Shown: positions 22,592 to 34,449 of the stretch, in pieces | Layout of the letters: every line of letters begins with the position of its first letter | Numbering within the stretch: position 1 is the stretch's first letter | Origin: Vicia villosa | Taxonomy: Eukaryota; Streptophyta; Magnoliopsida; Fabales; Fabaceae | Assembly (NCBI RefSeq): GCF_029867415.1 | Contig: NW_026705567.1 | Coordinates: 372,001 to 436,000 of the forward strand | DNA length: 64,000 nt | Direction: 5' to 3' | Program-made: the position numbers and the translations under genes | Notes under the pieces: model-generated | Told to the model about the DNA's origin: nothing | Seen by the model: only the letters and a program-made list of their open reading frames with translations | Database searches by the model: none

Positions 22592-25046
22592 TTTAACACC
22601 CGAAATCTACCCAATAATTATAACGAAAATCAGATTTATAAAAGTTTAACCAAAATGAAATATCACACTTCACATTAAATCATACATCATAAAACAACCT
22701 GCTCATTTTATTTCAATCGATACATAACACTTCACATTCAGATGAACCAATAACGTCATTCTTTAATATTTGAAAACCAAACAACTTTATATTAATTATG
22801 CAGCAGAAATCACAATTTTCAATTTTAATTCGCATATCATCTTGTTCAATTAAAAACACTTGAAAACATCATGGTACTTCTTAAAATTCAACTCAAAATT
22901 CAGCATTTTAAAACAAAGACAACATCTAAACATTTATCGTTCATCCCCCCGAGTGCTACATATCAGAGTGACAACACCGACTCGGACTCACGGTAACTAA
23001 ATCTTCATTACTGCAATCACCTTCACGTTACCAGTATAAAGGCAACGACCAAACAAATAAAGGGTGAGATATCAAACCATATAAATAAAATTATGATAAA
23101 CAATATATTAGAGTTATAAGTCATAAAATTCATCACGTCGCGGTATAATTGTTACACTTTAATTCACATCATCATTCCAACCAAAACGACACACGTCATA
23201 ATACTACACATGAATTCCTATTTTTAAGCCACGACAACTCACATGAGTTCATAAATCACGTCACGAAAAATCACATAAACACGGAAAATGGAATGAGACT
23301 CTACAAATGCAGATGCATGTGGTACCCAGGGCTTCAGCCCCCATCGCTAATTGCCAATTAATAGAGGCATCAAACAGGCATAAGCCTTCGTCACTGTTTG
23401 TCAATCCAGGTCGTCACAAAAATGCAATCATATGCGACTCGATGAATGCAACATCACAAATATAATCACAACGAGATCGTCAAGAGGCATACGCTTATGT
23501 CACAAATATTACAAATAATTAGAGGTAATTCATCGTCACTTTATTTCCTGCACTTCACAACAATTCACAAAGTAGTTGATCACCACATCGCAATATATCA
23601 CAACAACCAATCGACGACAACAATTCAACAACGACAGATCAACACAATTAGTTCACACAAACATCGCAACACATCACAAGGAAAATAGCGGTTAACAGTA
23701 TATTTCCCCAAGCGATCCTTCCTAAATTATTCTATCTGCCATTTATTATCTCTATCACTTAAGTAATTCATTATATTTTTCTGCTACTCGTTACTGCTTC
23801 TGATATGCAATCAATTACTTGCACTACTAATAATCCTATTGTTCTTCTCCTTCTGCTATGGTACACTCTACTACCCATACTATCCTTCTATTGGTACTTG
23901 CACATACACGTCTTCTACTATGGTTCTTCACTAAATTTAACAATGCATTCTATATCCTCTAATTAATTGATCCTAATTATCTGTTACATGAATTCATACT
24001 CTCCGAATCAAATCCATTACTAAGTGTTAACTCATTTGTCCTAATATTATTACTGAGTCAATACAATGAAAATACTAGCATTATAATGAAGATACACCTA
24101 AATAGTGGGATTATTAAGATGCAGTTGGTGGCCCTCGTCCCTAAAAGCCTAGGGCGCCCGCCCCTTAGCCCAGAGGCCTCCGCCCCTTAACCCACACATG
24201 GTGGGACGCCCACCCCACACTTCGGGGCGCCCGCCCCTTAGCTATGTGGCCCCGCCACAACAGCTTTCCTTCTTCCTTATTTGTTCCTCAATACCGTTCA
24301 TCCCAGAAATCGTTTCGTTTTTCCAGAAAATTAACAACACAGAAAAATTCCTTCATCACAGATTCATCGATTCAAATTACCAGAACAATCTCATTCACCA
24401 AATCACCAACCAACACAATTAATCAATATATTCACCAAATCACAAACCAACACTATTAATCAATATTCAACATAGCAGCAATTCATATTCCAATTTTTCC
24501 AAAAAGCTCAATAACAACAAACACACAATTACACAAATGCAGAGATAAAAATTATAACCCCAAGACCCCACATACAGTTCATCATATCCCTATTTATAGA
24601 GCAAGAACCCCATGTTTACCTTGGATTTGAGGCCGCTCTAAAATTTGCGGTCGAATTTTCTAGCTTCCGGCCTTCGCATAATTCGTCCATTTTTCCTCTT
24701 AACGGCAACATTTCTCGTACCTCTTTTCTTTTTCCTCTTTCTGATACCCACCAAAACCTAACCTCCTCCTTCCCTTATTTTCTTATTCCTTAAAATAATA
24801 ATACTATTATTACTATTCTTATTGGCTTATTGGGCCTAATTCTTACACTCCCCCTTTACTACTCATCACCACCAAAACAAGCCCAACAACATCCTCATAT
24901 TATTAATACTATTCGACCGACTATTCAATAATTAATCAACTAAATAATTCAACTATCAATTCAACAACTTAAATTAACATCTCACACATCAACATAAAAA
25001 TATAAACAATTTAATTAAATATTAATTAAATTATCGGGGCGTTACA
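22592..25046 (-). mobile_element. Ty3/gypsy-like solo LTR, about 2.45 kb
   Basis: Reading the minus strand, the element starts TGTAACGCCCCGATAATTT and ends CGGGTGTTAAA; TGTAAC and GTTAAA are near-inverted ends, with one base off the expected GTTACA. GTTGA flanks both sides (22587-22591 and 25047-25051). No internal coding region. It contains the GC-rich block at 24120-24255. The last base change and chance matching of 5 bp leave moderate doubt. Confidence 0.6.
24120..24255. repeat. GC-rich repeat cluster GGGCGCCCGCCCCTTAG
   Basis: Four diverged copies of a 25-45-bp unit built on GGCGCCCGCCCCTTAGC stand out sharply from the AT-rich surroundings. They lie inside the gypsy-like LTR. Confidence 0.75.
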
Positions 25047-25082
25047 GTTGAGATCCAAACATATTTATTATCCTCTTTTTGT

Positions 25083-25821
25083 TTGAATCCTTCGTCTTAT
25101 AGTTTTTATTTATGGAATTACCGTCTTGGACATGTCTCTGCTTCTAGATTAAAGTATTTAGTTTCTACTAGGGCTTTAGGAAAGTTACAAACCAGTGATA
25201 TCTCAGATTGTTGTGGTTGTAAAGTTGCTAAGTTTTCAACTTTACCATTTAGTAAAAGTGTTTCCATTTCATATGCACATTTTAACTTAGTTCATTCTGA
25301 TGTATGGGGTCCATCACCGCTTTTTACTAAGGATGGATCTAGATATTATATTTTATTTATTAATGACTATACTCGTTATTGTTGGGTTTATCTAATGAAA
25401 AATTGTTCAAATTTTTGGCATTTATTGTATTTTTTGTGCTATGGTTAAGACTCAACATAATGTTGTTATAAAGTGCTTTCGCTGTGATTTAGGTGATGAA
25501 TATAACTCTAATAAAGTTTCTAAATTGCTTGCTTTTGATGGTACATTTAATCAAACATCTTGTGCTGATACACCTCAACAGAATGGAGTTGTTGAAAGGA
25601 AACACCGACACATTAGTAAGACTGCTCGCTCCCTTTTGTTGTCTACTTCGATTCCTAGTGAATTTTGGGGTGAAACAGTTCTTATTGCTGTTCATTTTTT
25701 TAATAGAATCTCATCGTCTGTCACATCAAGTTTGTCTCCCTTTGAAAAATTGTATAACTCTATCCGTGATTATTCATCTTTGAAAATGTTTGTTTCTACT
25801 TGTTTTGTTCTTTGCCCCTAA
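25083..25821 (+). pseudogene. Copia pol: GAG-pre-integrase and integrase (broken)
   Basis: Two overlapping frames (25083-25448, 25441-25821) carry the integrase zinc-finger side (CCGCKVAKFSTLPF), then LVHSDVWGPSP, INDYTRYCWVYLM, and after a frameshift CADTPQQNGVVERKHRHI, the hallmark around the third catalytic residue. The frame ends at a stop near 25819. Confidence 0.85.
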
Positions 25822-26329
25822 GTAGAATGTAATAAGTTGTCTTCTTGTTTTGCTATATGTGTTTTTCTTGTTTATGAGGATGGTCAAAAGGGTTATCATT
25901 GTTATGATCCTGGTGCAAGGAAATTGTATGTTTCTCTTCATGTTGTTCTCCTTGAACACATTCCTTTTTACTCTATTTCTTCTGATTCTTATATTACTAA
26001 TAATTCAAAACTCACTCATATCGATCATTTTGATCATAATGATAATATTTCTAGTGATTGTAGTTTTGAGAATTGCAGGACTGATACTATTGATACTCCA
26101 GATACTGACATCCCTCTTGTCTTCACGGCTACCCAAGAACCTCCTACGAATATTGATCCTCCTCCTCCTCGTTATCCCTATCGTGACCGTAAGTCTACTC
26201 AATTGCATGATTTTTTCTATTCCACTCACTCTTCTTCTTTTGCTTCTTTCTAACCTCAATCCACATTTTTCTGAGCCCTCTTCCTATAAAGAGGCTATTC
26301 TTTACCCTCTTTGGTAGCACCTATGATAG

Positions 26330-27291
26330 AAGAACTTGTTGCTTTGCATAAAACAGATACTTGGGAATTAGTACCTCTTTCTCCTGGAAAACATGCTATT
26401 GGATCTCGTTGGATATACAAGATCAAAACTAAGTCAAATGGACCAGTTGAGTGCCACAAAGCACGTCTTGTTGCTATGGGATTCTCTTAACAATATGGTA
26501 TGGATTATGAAGAAACATTTGCTCTTGTTGCTAAGATGACTACTTTTCGCACTCTTATTGCAGTTGCATATGTTCGTCAGTGGCATATTTGTCAAATGGA
26601 TGTTAAAAATGCATTTCTTAATGGTGATCTTAAAGAGGAAGTTTATATGGTACCTCCACAAGGTGTTTCTCATAATCAAGGGGAAGTGTGTAAGTTGAAG
26701 AAGGCATTATATGGTCTAAAACAAGCACCATGGGTTTGGTTTGAGAAGTTTACCACGATGATTACATCTACTGGCTTTCGCTCTAGCAATCATGATTTTG
26801 CTTTGTTTGTCAAGACCACTTATCATGGTCGTATTCTACTCTCATTATGTGTTGATGATATGATTATTTTAGGTGATGATATGGATGAAACTAATAATTT
26901 GAAATTACAGTTAGCCAAACAGTTTGAGATGAAAGACTTAGGCACTCTTTGGTACTTCTTGGGCATTGAAGTTGCTTACTCTCCTAGAGGCTATCTTCTC
27001 TCTCAATCCAAGTATATTGCCAACATTCTTGAACAAACTCTCCTTACTGATACTAGAGTAGTGGATAGTCCTCTTGAGTGGAATAAGAAATATACTCCAT
27101 CTGGTGGTGTTCCTCTACCCAATCCCACCTTATATCGTACTTTGGTTGGCAGCCTAGTGTACCTTACAATTACTAGATCAAATATTACTTATATTGTTCA
27201 TGTTGTTAGTCAGTTTGTTGTCTCTCCTACTATACTACATTGGGCATCCGCTAATTTTAGAGTCTTCTTTTTCCCTCATCGTCTTCATTAG
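26330..27291 (+). pseudogene. Copia pol: reverse transcriptase (broken)
   Basis: The RT begins in WELVPLSPGKHAIGSRWIY (about 26360), is cut by a stop at about 26488, and continues in the frame 26500-27291 with VKNAFLNGDLKEEVYM, LKKALYGLKQAPWVW and the catalytic box as CVDDMIILGDD (usually YVDD). RNase H pieces follow at 27290-27700 in other frames. Not functional as it stands. Confidence 0.85.
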
Positions 27292-27782
27292 AACTAAGTG
27301 CTTTTTCTGATGCTGATTGGGCTGGCGACCCCACAGATCGTAAGTCTACCACTGGGATTTGTATCTTTCTTGGAGACTCTCTTATCTTTTACAAGAGTAA
27401 GAAAGAAGATATTGTCTCTCGTTCTTCTGCAGAAGCTAAGTATCGTGCTATGGCATCCACCACTATTTAAATAGTTTGATTGCGTTGATTACTTTTTGAT
27501 ATGTGTGTCATTCTTTCTGAACCAACTCCTATGTATTGTGATAACAAGAGTGCAATTCAAATTGCCCACAACTCGGTCTTTCATAAACGTACTAAACACA
27601 TTGAGATTGATTATCACTTCACTCGTCATCATCTTCAACATGAGACAATTACTCTACCGTTTGTCTCCTCCGCTTTCAAGTTGCTGATTTGTTAACGAAG
27701 ACACATTCCATTTAACATTTTTGTTTTTTGATTGATAAACTCTTTATGCTTCCTACTAATGCATCTTGAGTTTAAGGGGAGA

Positions 27783-27972
27783 TGTTAGTTATTAATATTA
27801 TTATTATTTTAGTTTATTATATTTTTGTAAGGGTAATTTGGTACTTTACTAGCATATAGTATTTATATTCTGATGTAACCCTTATTCTCTAGTTTTCGCC
27901 AATTCTATTCAAACCCTAAACCAAAGGGTCCTTTTTTTTCTCTATGTTTCTATATGTTCAATATTATTAACA
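27783..27972 (+). repeat. 3' LTR of the copia element (190 bp)
   Basis: TG...CA ends, directly after a polypurine tract. The interior has a late CTCTAGTTTTCGCC and ATTCTATTCAAACCC. No matching 5' LTR within the window. Confidence 0.8.
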
Positions 27973-27974
27973 TC

Positions 27975-28110
27975 TGATCCAATCCAATATACTTTTCCAA
28001 ATAGTGCTCATGGCCTTACATTGAAACATTAAGTGTTGTTGGCTCTCGGCTTCATTGCAAAAGCAACATCTTGTATTATCAATAATTCCCATTTGTGAAG
28101 CCTATCCTAA
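27975..28110 (-). pseudogene. LINE fragment, zinc-binding (zf-RVT) domain
   Basis: Minus-strand reading gives RLHKWGIIDNTRCCFCNEAE, then SQQHLMFQCKAMSTIWKSIL. The CxxC...H....C arrangement is the zf-RVT zinc-binding domain found after the reverse transcriptase of plant LINEs. Only this short piece is seen, next to the copia 3' LTR. Confidence 0.7.
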
Positions 28111-28360
28111 ATAAAAGAATTTTTTAATTTTTTAATAAATTATTATATTTTTTTAAATATATTATATTTTTTTAAAGTTTTTCTAACTACAATGTCACAA
28201 ACTTTTAATTAGAAATATTTTTAATATAGTATAAATCATCTAAACAAATGATATAAATATATTTTAAAAATTATTAATATTACTTTGATCTTGTTCCTTA
28301 AATATTACATTTAAACTAGAATTAATTTTATATATTTTCTAACAACAACAACAACAACAC

Positions 28361-28437
<77 letters not shown>

Positions 28438-28985
28438 GTAATAATAAAAATATTTTGAAAATGTAAAATCTATAAAATTAATCAAATTTAAATGAAATGG
28501 TTAAGAAATAGTATCAATGTAATATTCATAATTTTTTAAATATATTTACTAACATGACTATACTATATTAAAAAATATTATATTTAAAATAAATAAAATA
28601 AAATAATATTTCAATATTATTGTAGTATTATTGATTTTATTATTATTATAATAGTCAATAGTTTGCTGCTGCATATTTTTTATGCAATTTTTGAATAAAA
28701 GTAGTAAAATATTATAATCTGGTTAAGAAAAAATAGTTTATTAGTATTATACATCCCATAAAAATGGATAAATAACTTTTTCAATAAAAATTATTATGAT
28801 TTTTAATATAACTCTTAAATGTATAATTATAAAATTAGTAAAATTATAATATAAATTAATAATCTAGATATTAAAAATGAAAAAAATAAAAAGGAGTGAG
28901 AGAGAGAAAATGGGAGAAAAAAATCATTTTAAAATATAAATTGTATATATGATATTAAAAAAAGAAAAAAAAATATATCGATCAA
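28111..28985. other. AT-rich intergenic DNA with (AAT)n microsatellite
   Basis: No gene. An ACA/AAT compound microsatellite spans about 28340-28438. Confidence 0.7.
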
Positions 28986-28990
28986 ATATA

Positions 28991-29215
28991 ACAAATTCAA
29001 ATTTGAAAAAATAAATATGAACCTTTAGATTTAAAATAATTAATGAATAAGATTTGGTGTTAAAACAATTTTTGAGATCTGGTGTCAATGGATCCTGACT
29101 CTATATAAGTTAGAATTTGTTGGTACGAGGAGTTAAAGTTTTCTTTGACGCCAAATCTTGTACATTCAATTTTTAAATCTAAAGGTCCATATTTATTCAA
29201 TTTTAAATTGATTCT
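28991..29215. mobile_element. MITE-like inverted-repeat element
   Basis: Left TAAATATGAACCTTTAGATT and right AATCTAAAGGTCCATATTTA are inverted repeats, with the homology continuing inward and outward to about 45 bp. No coding sequence. Target duplication not defined because of AT-rich flanks. Confidence 0.6.
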
Positions 29216-30185
29216 ATTTAAGAAATATAGTTTATTTTATATTTTAATATTAAATGTAAGTTGATTTTCCAAAATGTATTTTTTTTGGAAATTTCTCTCT
29301 ATTATCATTTTTTTTAATTTTTGTTGATGATATTGAGAATTTCAATTTAAATCATTATTTTTAAAATTAGAAATTTGTGTATCTTTAAATTATTTTAATA
29401 TATATTATGAAAAATAAATAAATTTATATTATTATCTCTCTACCTCTTTTTTTTTTTTTGAAAATTTTTCACTACCTCCTTACCTCTCCTTCTCTTTTTT
29501 ATATGATATTTTTAATAATTTTATACTTATAGGATTATTTTTTAAAATAAAATTATTATTATTTTAATTATAAAGAGAAATTCTTTATACAAAATTATGG
29601 TATGTATAATATTGAGAGATTATTTTTTAACAAAGTTTATTATCTACCACTCTCGTTCAAAAAGTTCAAAACAATATTCTTCAGCAAACTAATGGTTATA
29701 ATATCTATAATATAAGAAAAGTTGTTATTCTGGAAATCATAAAAATATCATTTTGTTGGCTTAGTCTAAATTTATAATTTTGGGGCAAAAAAGTCTTTTG
29801 TTGATTATTTCAACTCACTTTTATTTTTCGTTTTCCAACTCATTTTTCACTTTTTACTTTTCATATTTTTTTTTTTACTTTTTTACTTTTCACTTTTCAC
29901 TTTTTACTTTTTATTACTTTATTATTATTATTTCTAATAAATTATTAATCAAAATATTCCAATAAATTATTTTTTAATAAAAAGATTATTACGATATTTT
30001 AAATGTTTATTAATTTACATTTAAAATAATATTTAAATTTTAAAAATTAACTTTAGTAATTGAATATTATTAATGAAGAGATATAATTTGAAATAATTTT
30101 TTTTTAAGATACAATTTTTTTTAAAAAGTAATAATAATTTTAGTTTAAAAAAAATTATTTCAATTAAAATGAATTTAATAATATA
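29216..30185. other. AT-rich intergenic DNA
   Basis: No gene. A run of ACTTTTCACTTTTTACTTTT repeats lies at about 29845-29915. Confidence 0.6.
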
Positions 30186-30197
30186 CTTGAAAAGGTG

Positions 30198-30586
30198 AAA
30201 TTTTTTTTAATAACAAGGTTTTAAAAAAAACCTAATAAATCAACATTTCAAAAAATTTACCCAACTAACCATGTTTGGGTATTTTTTCAAGAAGGCACCA
30301 TGTGTGATGGCGCCTCCTATTTCTTTAAAAATATTTTCAGTTACATGCGGATTTGGCATTCGGCATATTTACCTGCGAATTTACCTACGAATTTACATGC
30401 AGACCAAATATTAAATATTTTTGCAGGTAAATTCGCAGGTAACACGAAAATATTAAAAAAATATAAGAGGCGCTATCACACATGGCGCCTACGTGGAAAA
30501 AGTAGTTAAAAATGGTTAGTTGGGTAATTTTTTTGAAAGGTTGGTTTATTTGTTTTTTTTTTAAACTTGGTTATTAAATTTTTTTC
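30198..30586. mobile_element. MITE with long TIRs and 12-bp flanking duplication
   Basis: The ends AAATTTTTTTTAATAACAAGG and CTTGGTTATTAAATTTTTTTC are inverted repeats extending about 70 bp (ACCCAACTAACCAT / ATGGTTAGTTGGGT). CTTGAAAAGGTG flanks both ends (30186-30197, 30587-30598). Inside are a second palindromic pair (CACCATGTGTGATGGCGCCT / AGGCGCTATCACACATGGCG) and a TACCTGCGAATTTACCTACG / TTTGCAGGTAAATTCGCAGG pair. Probably MULE-type because of the long duplication. Confidence 0.85.
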
Positions 30587-30785
30587 CTTGAAAAGGTGTG
30601 TTAATGGATAAAATACAAAAATGTGTGTCACTTATCATTAAACTTTAATTTATATGATTCAAAATATAATTATATAAATATATGTCATAATGAAGTTTAT
30701 ACAATTAAAATAATGTTTGCACAATTAAATATTAGAAAAATTATTTGTTATTGATGTCATTTCACAAATATATGTTATCAATTTA

Positions 30786-30931
<146 letters not shown>

Positions 30932-31139
30932 GGGAAAAAGTGTATTACTTATTCAATTGTAACATACTACTATTATTTATAGTAAAATTTTATTAGTATC
31001 AAATTCTATATTTTTGATTCAGATATTTTTTGTAAATAATACCTAAACAAAAATAATATTTGTATATGGGAAAAAAATTTATTATTGGTCTAAATATTTT
31101 TATATACAATAAATGGTATATAAAAATATTTGATCCCCA

Positions 31140-31250
31140 AATTTCTCAATTATTTGATTTTGGTCCCACATATTTTAATTGTTTGATTTTGGTCCCCTAA
31201 GTTTTTCAATTGTTTAATTTTGGCCCCTTAAGTTTCAATTGCTAAATATT
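31140..31250. repeat. Short tandem GATTTTGGTCCC repeats
   Basis: Three diverged copies of a 35-40-bp unit with TCAATTGTTTGATTTTGGTCCC precede the MITE at 31255. Probably a degraded related MITE. Confidence 0.55.
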
Positions 31251-31254
31251 TTTA

Positions 31255-31778
31255 GGGTTAAATATGTTTTTGGTATCTATAAATATCTCAACTTTCATTA
31301 TTAGTCCCTATTAAAAAAATAATATTTATTAGTCCCTACAAAATTGTTATGCATGTAATTTTAGTCCCTCATATCAAACTAATGTGTATTTTTGAATAAT
31401 TATTTTGAAGACATGTTTAGAATGTTATAAAAAGATCACCTGAAAAAAAGAAACTCAAAATTTTATTTTTAAGTCGAACTTTTCATTACTTTTATCAGTA
31501 TCTTTTGAAATTTAAAAAATTCATATTTAATTCTTCTTATTTTAAAAAAATTTAAAATTTGGTAAAGAAATGTTTTATTGTATTCTAAACATGTATAAAA
31601 AAATTATTCAAAAATTGGAATGTTTAAGGGTAATTAAACTATTTTCAAAATTTTAGAAATAATAAGGACTAAAGCTGTATGCATGAAATTTTTGTAGGGA
31701 TTGAAAAATATTATTTTTTTAATAGGGACTAAAAATGAAAGTTGAGATATTTATAGGGACCAAAAATATATTTATCCC
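31255..31778. mobile_element. MULE-type MITE with perfect 9-bp target duplication
   Basis: The left end GGGTTAAATATGTTTTTGGT is mirrored by ACCAAAAATATATTTATCCC, and inner parts (TAAATATCTCAACTTTCATT / AATGAAAGTTGAGATATTTA) continue the inverted repeat. ATATTTTTA is duplicated exactly outside both ends (31246-31254, 31779-31787). Nine bp is the Mutator hallmark. No coding sequence. Confidence 0.88.
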
Positions 31779-32201
31779 ATATTTTTATATACGAAAAATG
31801 GTAATATTATTAACCATAATAACAATAATAATTATATTGATAAAAATAGAAATAATAATAATGATAAATTAATGTACTATCTTATTTTGTTTTATTTTGG
31901 AGTAAAAAAAATATAATATTCAATAATTTTCTTATTTAGGTGTAGCATAAAAATCTTAATAAATTACATAAACAATTTTTCACTATATAAACTATCTTTT
32001 TTTTTTATTTGTAGTTATAATTTAAAGGTTTTTCTACTAACAATTTATCACTTTTTAAATTAAAAAACTATTTTCTAGTATTTTATAATCATATAAACTA
32101 AAGGTATAAATATATTTTAAAAATATTATATTACTTTGATCCTATTTCTTAAATATTTTATTTAAATTTAAATTAATTTTAAATATATTCTATTTTTAAA
32201 A

Positions 32202-32202
<1 letters not shown>

Positions 32203-32259
<57 letters not shown>

Positions 32260-32261
32260 GT
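32203..32261. repeat. (ATT)n microsatellite
   Basis: About 19 trinucleotide copies of ATT on the plus strand. Confidence 0.95.
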
Positions 32262-32661
32262 TATAAACAATTGTCACACGGCTATTTTCACATACCTTTA
32301 ATTTTTTTAATCTAAAAGTTTATATTTATTCATTTAAATTTGATCTTTTTTTCTATTTAATCATTATATTTAATTTCCTTATTTAACATCAAATACAATT
32401 GTGTTTAAAACATCTCTTTCCTTCTGTTTCTTTCTATTTTGTTGGTTCATCGATATTCAAAGCTTCAATTTATATTTAACTCAAAAAAAAAAAATTCAAT
32501 TTATATTGCAATTTTTCTAATTTTGAAAGTAAAAGTTGATCCTTTAAAACAAAAATAATATTTGGTTATATTTTATATTAATGATTAAAAATAATTAATT
32601 ATTATTTTTAACTATTAGATTGAAAAGAATAATTGATTAAAATGTAGAGTAAGTATAATAA

Positions 32662-33027
<366 letters not shown>

Positions 33028-33064
33028 ATATATATATATATATTACCATTGTATTTTTTTTTAT

Positions 33065-33305
33065 AACGGAACATGGTAACGAGTGTTTGAGAGACACTTT
33101 TAGAATTTCAATATAAAAAGTATTTTTTAATAAGTTAATTATTTAAATTTTTAATGCATTGAATACAAATATTTTTTTTTTAAAAAAATATTTCTTTTAT
33201 TCTTTAAGAAAAAGTCAATTATTTCAATTCTAAATGCATTAAATACAACTATTAAAAAAACATTTTATGAGAGTACCCTAAAATACTCTTTAACATTTCC
33301 CTTTT
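33065..33305. mobile_element. Older relative of the adjacent MITE
   Basis: GGTAACGAGTGTTTGAGAGACACT at the left (see first 20 bp: GGTAACGAGTGTTTGAGAGA) and AGAGTACCCTAAAATACTCT plus TTAACATTTCCC at the right match the family ends of the MITE at 32778 in degraded form. The interior, with TTAATGCATTGAATACAAAT / AATGCATTAAATACAACTAT, is also shared in style. Confidence 0.6.
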
Positions 33306-33870
33306 ATAAAATATATCTTACGGTGGTTCTTTGCCCATATTGTAACAACTAATGAGAGTGAAATATTTAGATGTGATATTTTGCTTACTCTCATTGTTAT
33401 TACCTATTTATTTATTTAGATGGTATATAAAAGGTAGATTATGCATGAGTACAATTTCTCTTCTACTAATGCAATAAATTATTAATTACTACAATCATTG
33501 AAACAATACACCTTGATAAACTATTTTATTCCAGAATCTCAATCAAAGAAAATATTATTAGTGGCTTGGGGCGCAGATGCTTATCAAAGATCAATGTAGC
33601 ATCTAACCTTGAAATGAAGATGCTTATTGGACTTTCTTAATAGCAAAGTTTTAGAGTAATGTAATAGCCGAGACGCAATGACTCATCCATATTCGCAATC
33701 ACAATTTAAAACCATGTCTAATTATAATGATGATTATATGTTAATTAAAACGTATAAATTTATTTATTTTAATTCAGAGAAGCAATACATTCGTATTTAG
33801 TATTATTTAAATAAAATCATTAAATAGTTAAATGATTTTATGATTTTACACCATATATTCCCATAATCTT
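33306..33870. other. Intergenic, 3' flank of the defensin-like gene
   Basis: No coding frame of note and no repeat ends found. Confidence 0.5.
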
Positions 33871-33874
33871 GAAA

Positions 33875-34214
33875 CTATGTTCTCTGATCAGGTATCCTAC
33901 GACAACAACACCTCTCAAGTCTACACTCGCCACCTCTATTATAACCCTTGTCATAACAAAATTTATTACAATCTGGACCAGCAGCACTGCAGCTTTCTAT
34001 GCACTCAAATTTTGGAACTGACCCTTGTCCCATTCCTGCAACATAAAAGTATATTTATTTTCATAATCTTTTTTATAAAATATCCAAAAAGATTAAGAAT
34101 ATGGATACAAGAAAATGAAACTACACAACATTTTTCATATATGTTACCTGAATGGAAAATCAAAGCAATGCAGACAATGAAGCAAAGAAAGGATTGATGA
34201 ATAGAAAATGCCAT
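33875..34214 (-). CDS. Secreted defensin-like cysteine-rich peptide (75 aa)
   Basis: Two exons, 34214-34148 and 34035-33875, join in phase 1 (donor CATTCAG/GTAACA, acceptor TTGCAG) to a 75-aa protein. Exon 1 encodes a signal peptide (MAFSIHQSFLCFIVCIALIF). Exon 2 encodes the mature peptide with eight cysteines spaced C-x3-C-x6-C-x3-C-x10-C-x4-CCC, including ESCSAAGPDCNKFCYDKGY and LERCCCRR. Signal exon, one intron, compact Cys-rich mature exon is the standard layout of plant DEFL/LCR genes. Likely role is extracellular defence or cell signalling. Legumes also use related NCR peptides in nodules, but expression cannot be read here. The CCC cluster is less usual. A TATA-like ATATAAG lies near 34285. 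Confidence 0.85.
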
Positions 34215-34282
34215 TGTATATTGAATAAGAATTCTACTTGTATTTTATTTTGTGTGAGAAGCATGTCTATTGAACTTGTTCT

Positions 34283-34293
34283 TATATACTATC
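34283..34293 (-). promoter_or_regulatory. TATA box of the defensin-like gene
   Basis: AGTATATAAGA on the minus strand lies about 70 bp upstream of the ATG, a normal distance for a plant core promoter. Confidence 0.5.
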
Positions 34294-34449
34294 TGTATAT
34301 TATATAGATTTAGAAAAACATTAGACTAATGAAAAAGTTCCATACCAAGAGGCTCTTAATGTTATTCAACATATTTAATATGGTAATTATTAGACTTTTT
34401 TTTAGTTTCCCAAAAAATTAGATTTTTTTTTTTACAAAAATAATGTTAA

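Larger units (their letters stand above)
25052..27972 (+). mobile_element. 5'-truncated Ty1/copia element with 3' LTR
   Basis: Plus-strand pol is present from the GAG-pre-integrase segment (LWNYRLGHVSASRLKYL) through integrase, reverse transcriptase and RNase H to a polypurine tract TTTAAGGGGAGA. The 3' LTR follows (27783-27972, 190 bp, TGTTAGTTATTA...TATTATTAACA). Stops and frameshifts break pol. The 5' LTR and gag are missing; the element begins where the gypsy-like LTR ends. Confidence 0.85.

Noticed and set aside
25850..26317. 155-codon plus-strand frame
   Set aside because: Leucine/isoleucine-rich alternate frame over the integrase-RT linker of copia pol; no domain.
30300..30509. 69-codon frame inside the MITE
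   Set aside because: It crosses the inverted repeats of a non-coding element and resembles no protein.
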